Shown piece by piece: positions 1 through 6,759 of a stretch of DNA of 42,195 nucleotides. A program made the position numbers and the translations under genes. The DNA is taken from NCBI GenBank assembly GCA_948471095.1, contig CAOKRG010000021.1, forward strand, positions 1-42,195, given 5' to 3'. This DNA comes from an uncultured Oscillospiraceae bacterium. Its GTDB lineage: Bacteria; Bacillota; Clostridia; Oscillospirales; Acutalibacteraceae. Position 1 is the stretch's first letter. Each line of letters starts with the position of its first letter. The notes under the pieces are model-generated. The model was not told the origin of the DNA. It worked only from the letters and a program-made list of their open reading frames with translations, and did not search any database.

Positions 1-633
1 GACGGCAAGCGCAACGACATCGGGGCCACCATGCAGGCCTATGCCGCCGCCCATCTGGGGGCTACGGAGGTGGAGGGGGAGTCCTTCGAGGCCTTTGGCG
101 CGGACGCCCTCACAGTCAACGGCTACCTGGGCACGGACGGCGTCGACCCGCTGCTGAAGGTGTGCGCGGCCAAGGATAAGGGCATTTTCGTGCTGGTGAA
201 GACCTCCAACCCCTCCTCCGGGGAGTTCCAGGACCAGATGATGCACGCCATGTACGAGCCCCTTTACCGGGCCATGGGGAATATGTGCCAGAAATGGGGC
301 CAAAGCCTGCCTGGAAAATACGGCTACAGCGGCGTGGGGGCTGTGGTAGGGGCCACCTATCCCAAGCAGCTGAAGGAGCTACGCCGTGCCCTGCCTGACA
401 CCTTCTTCCTGGTTCCCGGCTACGGGGCCCAGGGGGGCGCCGCCAAGGACGTGGCCATGGGCTTTGACAAGCACGGGCTGGGGGCCATCGTCAACTCCTC
501 CCGGGCCATCCTGTGTGCCTGGCAGAAGGAGGGCTGCGACCCCCAGGACTTCGCCGGGGCGGCCCGCCGGGAGGCCATCCGCATGCGGGACCAGATCATG
601 GCGGAGCTGGGCGGCGTCAGCCTGCCGGTGTAA
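1..633 (+). CDS. pyrF: Orotidine 5'-phosphate decarboxylase, 5' end cut by window edge
   Basis: Decarboxylates OMP to UMP, the last step of de novo pyrimidine synthesis, in the cytoplasm. The visible 210 residues begin inside the family's catalytic motif: D-G-K-R-N-D-I, where D1, K3 and D6 of the visible part match the D-x-K-x-x-D catalytic array. The later segment G-A-V-V-G-A-T-Y and the phosphate-binding P-G-Y-G-A-Q-G-G match the type 2 (about 300 residue) PyrF branch, so roughly one third of the protein lies upstream of the window. The frame is open from base 1, so the ATG at 31 is internal. It heads the pyrF-pyrK-pyrD group, which supports the call. The next gene starts 10 bases after its stop. 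Confidence 0.95.
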   Translation, partial: DGKRNDIGATMQAYAAAHLGATEVEGESFEAFGADALTVNGYLGTDGVDPLLKVCAAKDKGIFVLVKTSNPSSGEFQDQMMHAMYEPLYRAMGNMCQKWGQSLPGKYGYSGVGAVVGATYPKQLKELRRALPDTFFLVPGYGAQGGAAKDVAMGFDKHGLGAIVNSSRAILCAWQKEGCDPQDFAGAARREAIRMRDQIMAELGGVSLPV

Positions 634-642
634 GGGGCCGTT

Positions 643-1293
643 ATGGCTTCCCGCGTGATGCATCTGGCGGCGGCTCAAGGCCTGCTGGCCAGACGGACCT
701 TCCAAAACCCTCAAGCCTTCTTAGCGGGCGCGCTGCTGCCGGACGCTCCCCGGACCGGGGACAACGCCCGGGCCAGCCATTTCATATCCAGCCGGGCCGG
801 CAAGCGCACCTGTGACCTGGTGGAGTTCCGCCGTCTTTACGGCGAAGAGCTGGCGGAGGAAGGGCTCTATTTGGGGTATTACCTGCACCTGATTCAAGAC
901 ATCGTTTACCGGCGGCTGATCTACGGCAAGTACGGCCTGCGCCGCAGTCTTCCCGAGCAATTGGACAATCTTTACCAGGACTACTCCATTTTAAACGGGT
1001 ACATCATCGAAAAGCACCGGCTGGACTGTCCGAACACATTCCCTGCGGGGATAGAGAACGCGGCGGTATGCCGGAAGTTCGGCTTGAACGCCCAAGGGCT
1101 GCTGGTGGAGCTGCGAGGGGATTTCAGCCGGAAGGCGGAGGGGGAGACCGCTCTATTCTCCCGGGAGATGGCGGAGGAATACATACAGTCCGCCATCGGC
1201 CTATGCGAAACCGAGCTGGACACCCTGGCCCAAGGCCTTCCGCCCCTAGACCCCTGGACCCTGGCCTGGACCATCAAAAAGCCCGCGCCCTAA
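643..1293 (+). CDS. Zinc-dependent phospholipase C-like protein
   Basis: A 216-residue protein with the layout of the zinc-dependent phospholipase C/S1-P1-like family (PF00882 type): an N-terminal H7 in M-A-S-R-V-M-H, then A-G-A-L-L-P-D-A-P with a conserved Asp, S-H-F, and Y-Y-L-H-L-I-Q-D with His and Asp positioned as metal ligands. No signal peptide is visible, so it probably acts inside the cell. Its substrate cannot be read from the sequence; proteins of this size in Firmicutes are mostly uncharacterised. The ATG at 643 follows AAGGGG by a short spacer, 10 bases after pyrF, so it is likely cotranscribed. Finding it between pyrF and pyrK is not the standard pyr operon order. The family call is from motif memory. 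Confidence 0.7.
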   Translation: MASRVMHLAAAQGLLARRTFQNPQAFLAGALLPDAPRTGDNARASHFISSRAGKRTCDLVEFRRLYGEELAEEGLYLGYYLHLIQDIVYRRLIYGKYGLRRSLPEQLDNLYQDYSILNGYIIEKHRLDCPNTFPAGIENAAVCRKFGLNAQGLLVELRGDFSRKAEGETALFSREMAEEYIQSAIGLCETELDTLAQGLPPLDPWTLAWTIKKPAP

Positions 1294-1316
1294 CGCCCAC
1301 GAAAAAAATTAGCATT

Positions 1317-1380
1317 AAAGTTTATGATCAAACTTTTTTCAGAAAGTTTGCGGGTTGTGGGGTAGCTTCGCGTAGCGAAC
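1317..1380 (+). repeat. Hairpin array before pyrK with mutually exclusive stems
   Basis: Three arms AAAGTTT (1317-1323), AAACTTT (1330-1336) and AAAGTTT (1343-1349) lie in a row, so the middle arm can pair with either neighbour (the second pairing extends to 8 bp, 1329-1336 with 1343-1350). A second small hairpin, TTCGC-GTA-GCGAA, follows at 1367-1379. The general layout (AAAGTTT, stem, CGGG, second short-loop hairpin) resembles the mobile repeat family at 9.3, 19.7, 36.2 and 39.3 kb, but the terminal repeats are not present. It may be a decayed relative or an attenuator-like leader; no U-tract follows. Confidence 0.5.
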
Positions 1381-1419
1381 GTCATGCGCCCTGCGGCCTT
1401 GACCATAAAGGAGGGACCC

Positions 1420-2190
1420 ATGAAACAATACGATTCCATTCTTTGCGGCCTGGCCGCGAAAAAGGAGCCCGTCCCCGGCGTCTTCGACTTTTGGCTGGAA
1501 TGCCCCCAGCTGGCGGCGCTGGCCCAGCCGGGGCAGTTCGCCCAGATCCGCCTGCCAGGGCACAGCCTGCGCCGGCCCATCTCCATCTGCGGCATCGACC
1601 GGGAACAAGGCCGCCTGCGGTTCGTGTTCCAGGTTCGCGGCCAGGGCACGGCGGAGCTGGCGGCGTTCCGGGAAGGGGACGAAATCGAGGTTTTGGCCCC
1701 CCTGGGCCACGGCTTCCCCATTGACAAAACCAAGAAAACCCTGCTCCTGGGCGGCGGCATCGGCGCGCCCCCTCTGCTGGGCGCGGCGGCGGAGCTGGGC
1801 GGGAACGCCACGGCCGTGCTGGGCTTTCGAAACCGGGACGCGGTAATTTTGGAGGAGGACTTCAAAGCCGCCGGGGCCAAGGTCCTCATCGCCACCGATG
1901 ACGGCAGCTATGGCTTCCACGGCCTGGTGACGGAGCTGGCCCAGAAAGAAGACTTCGATGTGATCTTTGCCTGCGGACCGGCGCCCATGCTGCGGGCGGC
2001 AAAGGCCCTGGCCCAAGAGCGGGGCGCGGCGGGGTATCTCTCCTTAGAGCAGCGCATGGCCTGCGGCGTGGGGGCCTGCCTGGGCTGCGCCGTGGCCTTG
2101 GTAGACGAAAGCGGCCGGGAGTATTACGGCCATGTGTGCAAGGACGGCCCGGTGCTGGCCATGGAGCGGATCGCGGAGGGGGCCCTGTGA
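1420..2190 (+). CDS. pyrK: Dihydroorotate dehydrogenase B, electron transfer subunit
   Basis: Partner of PyrD in the NAD-dependent type 1B dihydroorotate dehydrogenase: it carries FAD and a 2Fe-2S cluster and passes electrons from the PyrD FMN to NAD+. The 256-residue protein shows the FAD-binding R-R-P-I-S-I-C-G, the nucleotide-binding L-L-G-G-G-I-G-A-P-P-L-L, and near the C-terminus M-A-C-G-V-G-A-C-L-G-C followed by a further Cys in H-V-C, the four-cysteine cluster motif. The start at 1420 is chosen because AAGGAGGG sits about 5 bases upstream; an earlier in-frame ATG at 1384 has no ribosome site and would add a non-homologous stretch. It overlaps the next gene in a GTGA. Confidence 0.96.
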   Translation: MKQYDSILCGLAAKKEPVPGVFDFWLECPQLAALAQPGQFAQIRLPGHSLRRPISICGIDREQGRLRFVFQVRGQGTAELAAFREGDEIEVLAPLGHGFPIDKTKKTLLLGGGIGAPPLLGAAAELGGNATAVLGFRNRDAVILEEDFKAAGAKVLIATDDGSYGFHGLVTELAQKEDFDVIFACGPAPMLRAAKALAQERGAAGYLSLEQRMACGVGACLGCAVALVDESGREYYGHVCKDGPVLAMERIAEGAL

Positions 2191-2636
2191 AATACCAGTT
2201 TCAGGTGCGGGTCACCGGGGTTCTGATCGAGGACGGGAGAATCCTGCTGGTGCGGCAGAGGCTCAGCGAGAAGCGGGGCTGGTCCCTGCCCGGCGGGAGG
2301 CTGGAGCGGGGGGAGACCCTGGCCCAGGGCCTCTGCCGGGAGATGGAGGAGGAGACCGGCCTGCAAGTGGCCGTGAAGAAGCTTCTCTATCTGTGCGACG
2401 CGGCCCAAAGCGGCCACACGCTGCTGCACGCGACCTTTTTGACCCGGCGCGCCGGAGGGGCTCTGCGCCTGCCGGACAATAGCAAGGATGACAACCCCAT
2501 CTCCGATGTGCGCTTTGTGCCGGTGGAGGAACTGCCCGCCTATGGCTTTTCCGAGAAGTTTCAGGCCTTGGCCCTGGCGGGCTTTCCCGGCGGGGGCTAC
2601 CCGGGGGATAAGTCGGCCATCGGCCTGGGAATATGA
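2187..2636 (+). CDS. NUDIX hydrolase (MutT family)
   Basis: A 149-residue NUDIX protein, expected to hydrolyse a nucleoside diphosphate linked to another group. The Nudix box is complete: G-x5-E-x7-R-E-M-E-E-E-T-G-L at about residues 35-57, with the R-E-x-x-E-E metal-binding core. It has no added domain, so the substrate is unknown; oxidised nucleotides or nucleotide sugars are both possible. The GTG start at 2187 overlaps the pyrK stop (GTGA) and has GGAGGGGG just upstream, which points to translational coupling with pyrK. An ATG at 2136 in the same frame lies inside pyrK and is rejected. Its location between pyrK and pyrD suggests a nucleotide-related task, but this is inference. Confidence 0.9.
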   Translation: MKYQFQVRVTGVLIEDGRILLVRQRLSEKRGWSLPGGRLERGETLAQGLCREMEEETGLQVAVKKLLYLCDAAQSGHTLLHATFLTRRAGGALRLPDNSKDDNPISDVRFVPVEELPAYGFSEKFQALALAGFPGGGYPGDKSAIGLGI

Positions 2637-2660
2637 TACCGACAAGAGAGGAGCATGACC

Positions 2661-4178
2661 ATGATCATCTTGTGTTCCAACGGCCTGACCGGTTCCCGGC
2701 TGCGGGAAGCGGCGGGCCGGTTTGCAAAACCCGGGGGCCGGGCCGCGCTGGTGGTGACGGCGGACCCGGAATACCGGGAGAAAAACTACCATGTGCCCCG
2801 CTCCCGGCAGGAGCTGGAGTCCCTGGGGCTGGCGGTGGAGGTCTTTGACTTTGACCTTCAGCCTCCCGAGGCGCTGCTGTCCTGCGATGTGGTGGAGCTT
2901 ATGGGGGGCAACCCCTACTATTTGCTGGACGCCATCCGCAAGCATGGGGGAGAAGAGCCGCTGAGGCAGATTGGCCGGAAAGGCCTGCTCATTGGGTGGA
3001 GCGCCGGGGCCCTGGCGCTGGGCCCCAGTCTGGGCTTGGTAGACCAGTACAGCCCCGAGCTGAACACCGTGGGCCTGACTGATTTGCGGGGCCTGGGGCT
3101 GACTCAGGTTCAAGTCCTGCCCCACTACAGCCGCTTCCACACCCGCTATGAGGATTTCGAGGCCCGCTGTCAAGCCTATGAACAAAGGCAGGGCTGTCAA
3201 GTGTACCGCCTGGACGATGGGGAGGGCCTGCTGCTGGACGGCCAGGGGCAGGTGGTGGAGGAGCTGCGTTCCCCCCTGCGGGTGAACGTGGCCGGGGTGG
3301 ACTTCCGCAACCCGGTGATCGCCGCCTCGGGGACCTTCGGCTTTGGCCGGGAGTATGCGGAACTGTATCCGCTGTCCGAGCTGGGCGGCGTCAGCTGCAA
3401 GGGCACGACCCTCCATGAGCGTCCCGGCAACCCGCCCCCCCGGGTCACGGAGACCCCTGGCGGGATGCTCAACGCCGTGGGCCTGCAAAACCCCGGCGTG
3501 GACCACTTTATCGAAAAGGATTTGCCTTGGCTTTCCCAGCAGGGGACGAAGATCATCGCCAACCTGGCGGGCAGCGCGGTAGAGGACTACTGCCAGACCG
3601 CGGAAAAGTTCAACGGCACGGCGGTGGACATGGTGGAGCTGAACATCTCCTGCCCCAATGTAAAGGAGGGCGGGGTGCAGTTCGGGGTGACGGCCCAGGG
3701 CGTGGAGGGCGTCACCAAAGCGGTGCGCAAGGCCTGCGAAAAGCCCCTGATGGTAAAGCTTTCCCCCAATGTCACGGATATCAGCGAAATGGCCCTGGCC
3801 GCCGAGGCCGCCGGGGCGGACGCGGTTTCCCTGATCAACACCCTGACCGGCATGCGCATTGACATCAACACCCGCAGGCCCATCATCCGCAACAACACAG
3901 GGGGGCTCTCCGGCCCGGCGGTGCTGCCGGTAGCCCTGCGCATGGTGTGGCAGACGGCCCAGAAGGTCAAAATACCCATTGTGGGCCTGGGCGGCATTTC
4001 CACCTGGCAGGACGCGGTGGAGATGCTCCTGGCCGGGGCCAGCGCCATCCAGGTGGGCACAGCCATCTTCACCGACCCCTACGCCCCCATCAAAATTCGG
4101 GACGGCCTGCTGGAATATATGGAGAAAAACGGCGTCCGGTCCGTTTCTGAGCTGACGGGAGGGGTGCGGCCATGGTGA
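2661..4178 (+). CDS. pyrD: Peptidase S51-like domain fused to dihydroorotate dehydrogenase (PyrD type 1B)
   Basis: One uninterrupted frame of 505 residues holds two domains. Residues 1-203 resemble peptidase S51 (dipeptidase E/cyanophycinase fold): M-G-G-N-P-Y-Y-L-L, nucleophile motif I-G-W-S-A-G-A with Ser114, and H155 in L-P-H-Y. Residues 206-505 are a complete PyrD: A-S-G-T-F-G-F-G near its start, N-I-S-C-P-N-V-K with catalytic Cys331, then V-G-L-G-G-I-S and the FMN phosphate site V-G-T-A-I-F. PyrD converts dihydroorotate to orotate and pairs with PyrK encoded upstream. PyrD has no ATG of its own; GGAGGAG at 3257-3263 precedes only CTG and GTG codons at poor spacing. The start at 2661 is preferred over ATG 2655, which is one base from AGGAG. 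It overlaps the next gene by ATGGTGA. Role of the S51 part is unknown. Confidence 0.9.
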   Translation: MIILCSNGLTGSRLREAAGRFAKPGGRAALVVTADPEYREKNYHVPRSRQELESLGLAVEVFDFDLQPPEALLSCDVVELMGGNPYYLLDAIRKHGGEEPLRQIGRKGLLIGWSAGALALGPSLGLVDQYSPELNTVGLTDLRGLGLTQVQVLPHYSRFHTRYEDFEARCQAYEQRQGCQVYRLDDGEGLLLDGQGQVVEELRSPLRVNVAGVDFRNPVIAASGTFGFGREYAELYPLSELGGVSCKGTTLHERPGNPPPRVTETPGGMLNAVGLQNPGVDHFIEKDLPWLSQQGTKIIANLAGSAVEDYCQTAEKFNGTAVDMVELNISCPNVKEGGVQFGVTAQGVEGVTKAVRKACEKPLMVKLSPNVTDISEMALAAEAAGADAVSLINTLTGMRIDINTRRPIIRNNTGGLSGPAVLPVALRMVWQTAQKVKIPIVGLGGISTWQDAVEMLLAGASAIQVGTAIFTDPYAPIKIRDGLLEYMEKNGVRSVSELTGGVRPW

Positions 4179-4837
4179 CGAAAATTTATCTCATCCGCCA
4201 CTGCCAGTCCATGGGCAATATCCAGCACCGGTTTCAGGGGCGGTTCAACGCGGACGTGAGCCCGGACGGGAAGAAGCAGCTGGAGCTTTTGGGCCTGCGG
4301 TTTCGCAACGAGCATATCGATAGGATTTACACCAGCCCGCTGAAAAGGGCCCGGGCCACGGCGGAGGCCATCGCCAAGTACCACAATGTGGATGTAATAG
4401 AGGAGCCGGGGCTCATTGAGATAGACTGCGGCAGGATGGAGAATCTTTTGCTCACGGAGGTTGCGCAGCGGTTCCCGGAGGTTGCAAAAAACTGGGACGA
4501 GAGCCCGCATTTGTGCGAGTTCCCCGGCGGGGAGACAATGGCCCAGGTGTACGAGCGGGCCAATAGGGCGCTGGACAAGATAATCGCCGGGAACGAGGGC
4601 GGGACGGTGGTTATCGCTACCCATGGGGGCGTGCTGAGAAATCTCTATGCGCGGATACAGTACGGCGGGCCGGAGGGTATCAGAAAGAGCGAGGTCTTCG
4701 GGAATACCGGGGTGAGCGCCCTGATAGCCGGGGACGGAAAGCCGTACTTTGAGAGCGTAAACGACCTTGGGCACCTGCCTGAGGACATGCGGCGGCCCCC
4801 CACCAAGTTCTCCTTCGGAAAGGCGGAGCCGGTATGA
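4172..4837 (+). CDS. Histidine phosphatase family protein
   Basis: A 221-residue member of the phosphoglycerate mutase-like histidine phosphatase superfamily. The N-terminal active-site motif is L-I-R-H-C-Q-S with His10 as the expected phospho-acceptor (RHC in place of the commoner RHG), followed by S-P-L-K-R-A-R-A-T-A and the second histidine in A-T-H-G-G-V-L. The substrate is not evident; clostridial relatives are often annotated as cobalamin-pathway or broad phosphatases, but no cobalamin genes are nearby. The ATG at 4172 overlaps the end of the S51-PyrD gene, with GGGAGGGG about 5 bases upstream, and the stop overlaps ruvX (ATGA). By eye it uses the ATA isoleucine codon more than its neighbours do. 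Confidence 0.9.
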   Translation: MVTKIYLIRHCQSMGNIQHRFQGRFNADVSPDGKKQLELLGLRFRNEHIDRIYTSPLKRARATAEAIAKYHNVDVIEEPGLIEIDCGRMENLLLTEVAQRFPEVAKNWDESPHLCEFPGGETMAQVYERANRALDKIIAGNEGGTVVIATHGGVLRNLYARIQYGGPEGIRKSEVFGNTGVSALIAGDGKPYFESVNDLGHLPEDMRRPPTKFSFGKAEPV

Positions 4838-5262
4838 TCATCCTCGGCGTAGACCTGGGCCATGCCCGCACGGGGCTGGCCGTGTGCGACCCGGCGGAGC
4901 GGCTGGCCTCGCCCTTGACGGTGCTCTGCCAGAGAAACCCGGACCGGCTGGCGGAGCAGATTGTGGAAGAGGCCCGGAAGGCGGGGGCGGAGGCCCTGGT
5001 GGTGGGCCTGCCCAAAAACATGGACGGCACCGAGGGGGAGAGCGCCCAGTTCGCCCGGGGGATGGGGGAGAGGCTGGCCGCTCTTTCCGGCCTGCCCGTA
5101 GACTTTTTGGACGAGCGGGGCACCACCCTTACGGCCCACGGCTATTTAAACGAGACCAACACCCGGGGCAAAAAGCGCAAGGCGGTGGTAGACGCGGTAG
5201 CGGCGGTGATCATTTTAGAGGACTACCTGCGGGGACGCAAGAACCGGGCGGGAGAGACCTGA
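4834..5262 (+). CDS. ruvX: RuvX/YqgF RNase H-fold nuclease
   Basis: A 142-residue protein matching the RuvX/YqgF family in full length. It starts M-I-I-L-G-V-D-L-G with the first acidic metal ligand (Asp7), continues with V-V-G-L-P-K-N-M-D-G-T, D-E-R-G-T-T-L-T-A, and ends with D-A-V-A-A-V-I-I-L, the standard order. Members are proposed Holliday junction resolvases or 16S pre-rRNA 5' end nucleases. The start codon overlaps the upstream stop in ATGA, so translation is coupled to the phosphatase gene; it closes the pyrimidine-headed operon. Confidence 0.93.
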   Translation: MIILGVDLGHARTGLAVCDPAERLASPLTVLCQRNPDRLAEQIVEEARKAGAEALVVGLPKNMDGTEGESAQFARGMGERLAALSGLPVDFLDERGTTLTAHGYLNETNTRGKKRKAVVDAVAAVIILEDYLRGRKNRAGET

Positions 5263-5295
5263 GCCAAAGCGGGCGAAACCGCCAAGTTTCCTTGC

Positions 5296-5324
5296 TGGAC
5301 TTCAGAGGCCGCTGGTGGTATATT
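5296..5324 (+). promoter_or_regulatory. Weak promoter candidate for the XRE regulator
   Basis: TGGACT (5296-5301) and TATATT (5319-5324) are 17 bases apart, four of six and five of six matches to the vegetative -35 and -10. The regulator's AAGGAGG site lies 15 bases below. The match is modest. Confidence 0.4.
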
Positions 5325-5354
5325 GGGACCAAATCACCGAAGGAGGTACAGACG

Positions 5355-5810
5355 ATGAGTTTAGGAAGCAGTTTGGCCCAGGCCCGGAGAAAAAGCGGCA
5401 GGACCCAGGAGGAGGCGGCGGAGAAGCTGGGGGTCAGCCGCCAGACCATTTCCAAGTGGGAGCTGGACGAGACTTTGCCGGACATCAACCAGTCCAAAAA
5501 GCTGGCGGTCTTCTACCGCCTGACCTTGGACCAGCTTATCAGCTTTGACGTGGAGGCGGCGGAGCTGGAACAGGTCATTGAGAACACCAGCCAGGAGGTG
5601 CGGGAGAAGATAGACTGGACCCAGCTTTGGGCCAAGCAGTATCCGGTTTTAGCCCAATATCAAGAGCGGGTGGACCTGCCCTCTTACACGGGCCCCCTGG
5701 CCGCGCTGCTGGACCGCCTGCGCCAGGAGCAGGGCTACAACGAGCAGGACGCCTTTTTGGTGCTCAAGGATATTTTAGGCCAGATGTGGACAAAAGGAGC
5801 CGCCCGGTAG
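5355..5810 (+). CDS. XRE-family helix-turn-helix regulator
   Basis: A 151-residue cytoplasmic DNA-binding protein. Residues 5-60 form a Cro/C1-type helix-turn-helix: S-L-A-Q-A-R-R-K-S-G-R-T-Q-E-E-A-A, then L-G-V-S-R-Q-T-I-S-K-W-E, a near-consensus recognition helix. The remaining 90 residues are helical and unlike a known ligand or peptidase domain. AAGGAGG at 5340-5346 gives a well-placed start at 5355. It is a separate unit between ruvX and the secreted protein; whether it controls either cannot be judged, and no clear palindromic operator was seen beside it. Confidence 0.9.
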   Translation: MSLGSSLAQARRKSGRTQEEAAEKLGVSRQTISKWELDETLPDINQSKKLAVFYRLTLDQLISFDVEAAELEQVIENTSQEVREKIDWTQLWAKQYPVLAQYQERVDLPSYTGPLAALLDRLRQEQGYNEQDAFLVLKDILGQMWTKGAAR

Positions 5811-5823
5811 GGCGGGCTCTTTG
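5797..5823 (+). terminator. Terminator-like hairpin overlapping the regulator's stop
   Basis: GAGCC-GCCC pairs with GGGCGGGCTC around a GGTA loop, with one bulge, and is followed by only TTT. The stem includes the stop codon of the regulator. A weak or partial terminator. Confidence 0.45.
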
Positions 5824-5906
5824 GGATGAAACAAGGACGGCGCAGGGCAAAAGAGGGCTTTGGTTTTGCGCAAACAGCGCCGGCAATGCGGAAGAAGGGT
5901 GCGCGT

Positions 5907-6683
5907 ATGAAGAACTGGACTCATTTTAAAACGAGACTTTCCGCCCTTTTCCTAGCGGGCTTGTTGGCTTCCACAGGAAGCGCGGCCTATGCCAAAGAGG
6001 CGGACCAGAGCTTGGACCAGGCCATGGAAAAACAAAAAGCCGCCGTTCATCTGCTCCATGCCTATTGGCAGAGGTGCATCCCAGTTACCGTTCAAGTGGA
6101 TGGCCTTCTGCAGGCCTACAGCCCGGAGGAGCTTTCCGCCCAAGCCGCTGTTATTGCCACAGGAAAGATAACCGGGCGCTCCGCTCCCTTTCAAATCGTC
6201 AGCTATCAAGGGGACATTATCGTCTACACGGATTTCTATTTCACCATTACCGGCGTCAGTAAGGGCGCGCCCTATGGGGAGACGGTTTCCGTCCGCGTTC
6301 CTGGGGGAACGGTAGGCGCCCGCCAGGAGGTTTACCCCTGCGAGCCCCAGTTCAACCAGGAGGACGAATATCTGCTGTTCCTGTATAACCCCGGCCGGGG
6401 CAGCGCTTTTGTGACCGAGGAGGAGCACTATTTCCTGCTGGGCTCTTCCCAAGGGGCCTATGCCAAAAACGCGGCGGGCGTGTTTGTCAATACCCTTACC
6501 GGAGAAGCGCTGCCGGAAAACGCGCTGGTTTCCCCTCAAGCGGATGGGGCATATGGCGAGGATTATTTCCGCCATGAGCTGGAGGAAACCTACCGGACCA
6601 ATTACGAAAGCGGTTTTGATACCTGGGAGGAATACCAGGAAAACCTGGCGGAGCTGGAGCGGTACGCGGTAAAAGTGGAATAA
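5907..6683 (+). CDS. Secreted protein of unknown function
   Basis: A 258-residue protein I cannot place in a named family. The first 30 residues are a clear Sec signal peptide: basic M-K-N-W-T-H-F-K-T-R, a hydrophobic L-S-A-L-F-L-A-G-L-L, and likely cleavage after A-Y-A; there is no lipobox cysteine. The mature part has a short helical stretch, then beta-rich sequence (V-I-A-T-G-K-I-T-G-R-S, F-T-I-T-G-V-S-K-G, V-R-V-P-G-G-T-V-G, Y-L-L-F-L-Y-N-P-G-R-G), a pattern seen in secreted Firmicute proteins with an immunoglobulin- or OB-like fold. The start at 5907 is favoured by AGAAGGG 7 bases upstream and by the signal peptide; in-frame ATGs at 5826 and 5886 would put charged residues in front of it. 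Confidence 0.75.
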   Translation: MKNWTHFKTRLSALFLAGLLASTGSAAYAKEADQSLDQAMEKQKAAVHLLHAYWQRCIPVTVQVDGLLQAYSPEELSAQAAVIATGKITGRSAPFQIVSYQGDIIVYTDFYFTITGVSKGAPYGETVSVRVPGGTVGARQEVYPCEPQFNQEDEYLLFLYNPGRGSAFVTEEEHYFLLGSSQGAYAKNAAGVFVNTLTGEALPENALVSPQADGAYGEDYFRHELEETYRTNYESGFDTWEEYQENLAELERYAVKVE

Positions 6684-6759
6684 CGCGGCCCCTTGCCCGC
6701 ATATTTTCCCTCCGCTCTGCCAGAATAAGGAGAAAAGCCATTGGGAAAGGCGGTAGAAT

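Noticed and set aside
3257-3290. Separate internal start for PyrD
   Set aside because: GGAGGAG is followed only by CTG at 0 and 12 bases and GTG 18 bases away; none is a convincing start, so a fusion is the simpler reading.
2124-3506. Long minus-strand frame of 460 codons opposite pyrK, NUDIX and S51-PyrD
   Set aside because: Runs antisense to confident genes; rich in His, Gln, Gly and Pro as expected for the complement of high-GC coding sequence; no motif and no ribosome site.
4767-5354. N-terminal extension of the XRE regulator through ruvX
   Set aside because: The open frame antecedes the regulator but overlaps ruvX in another frame and has no homology; the start at 5355 has AAGGAGG.
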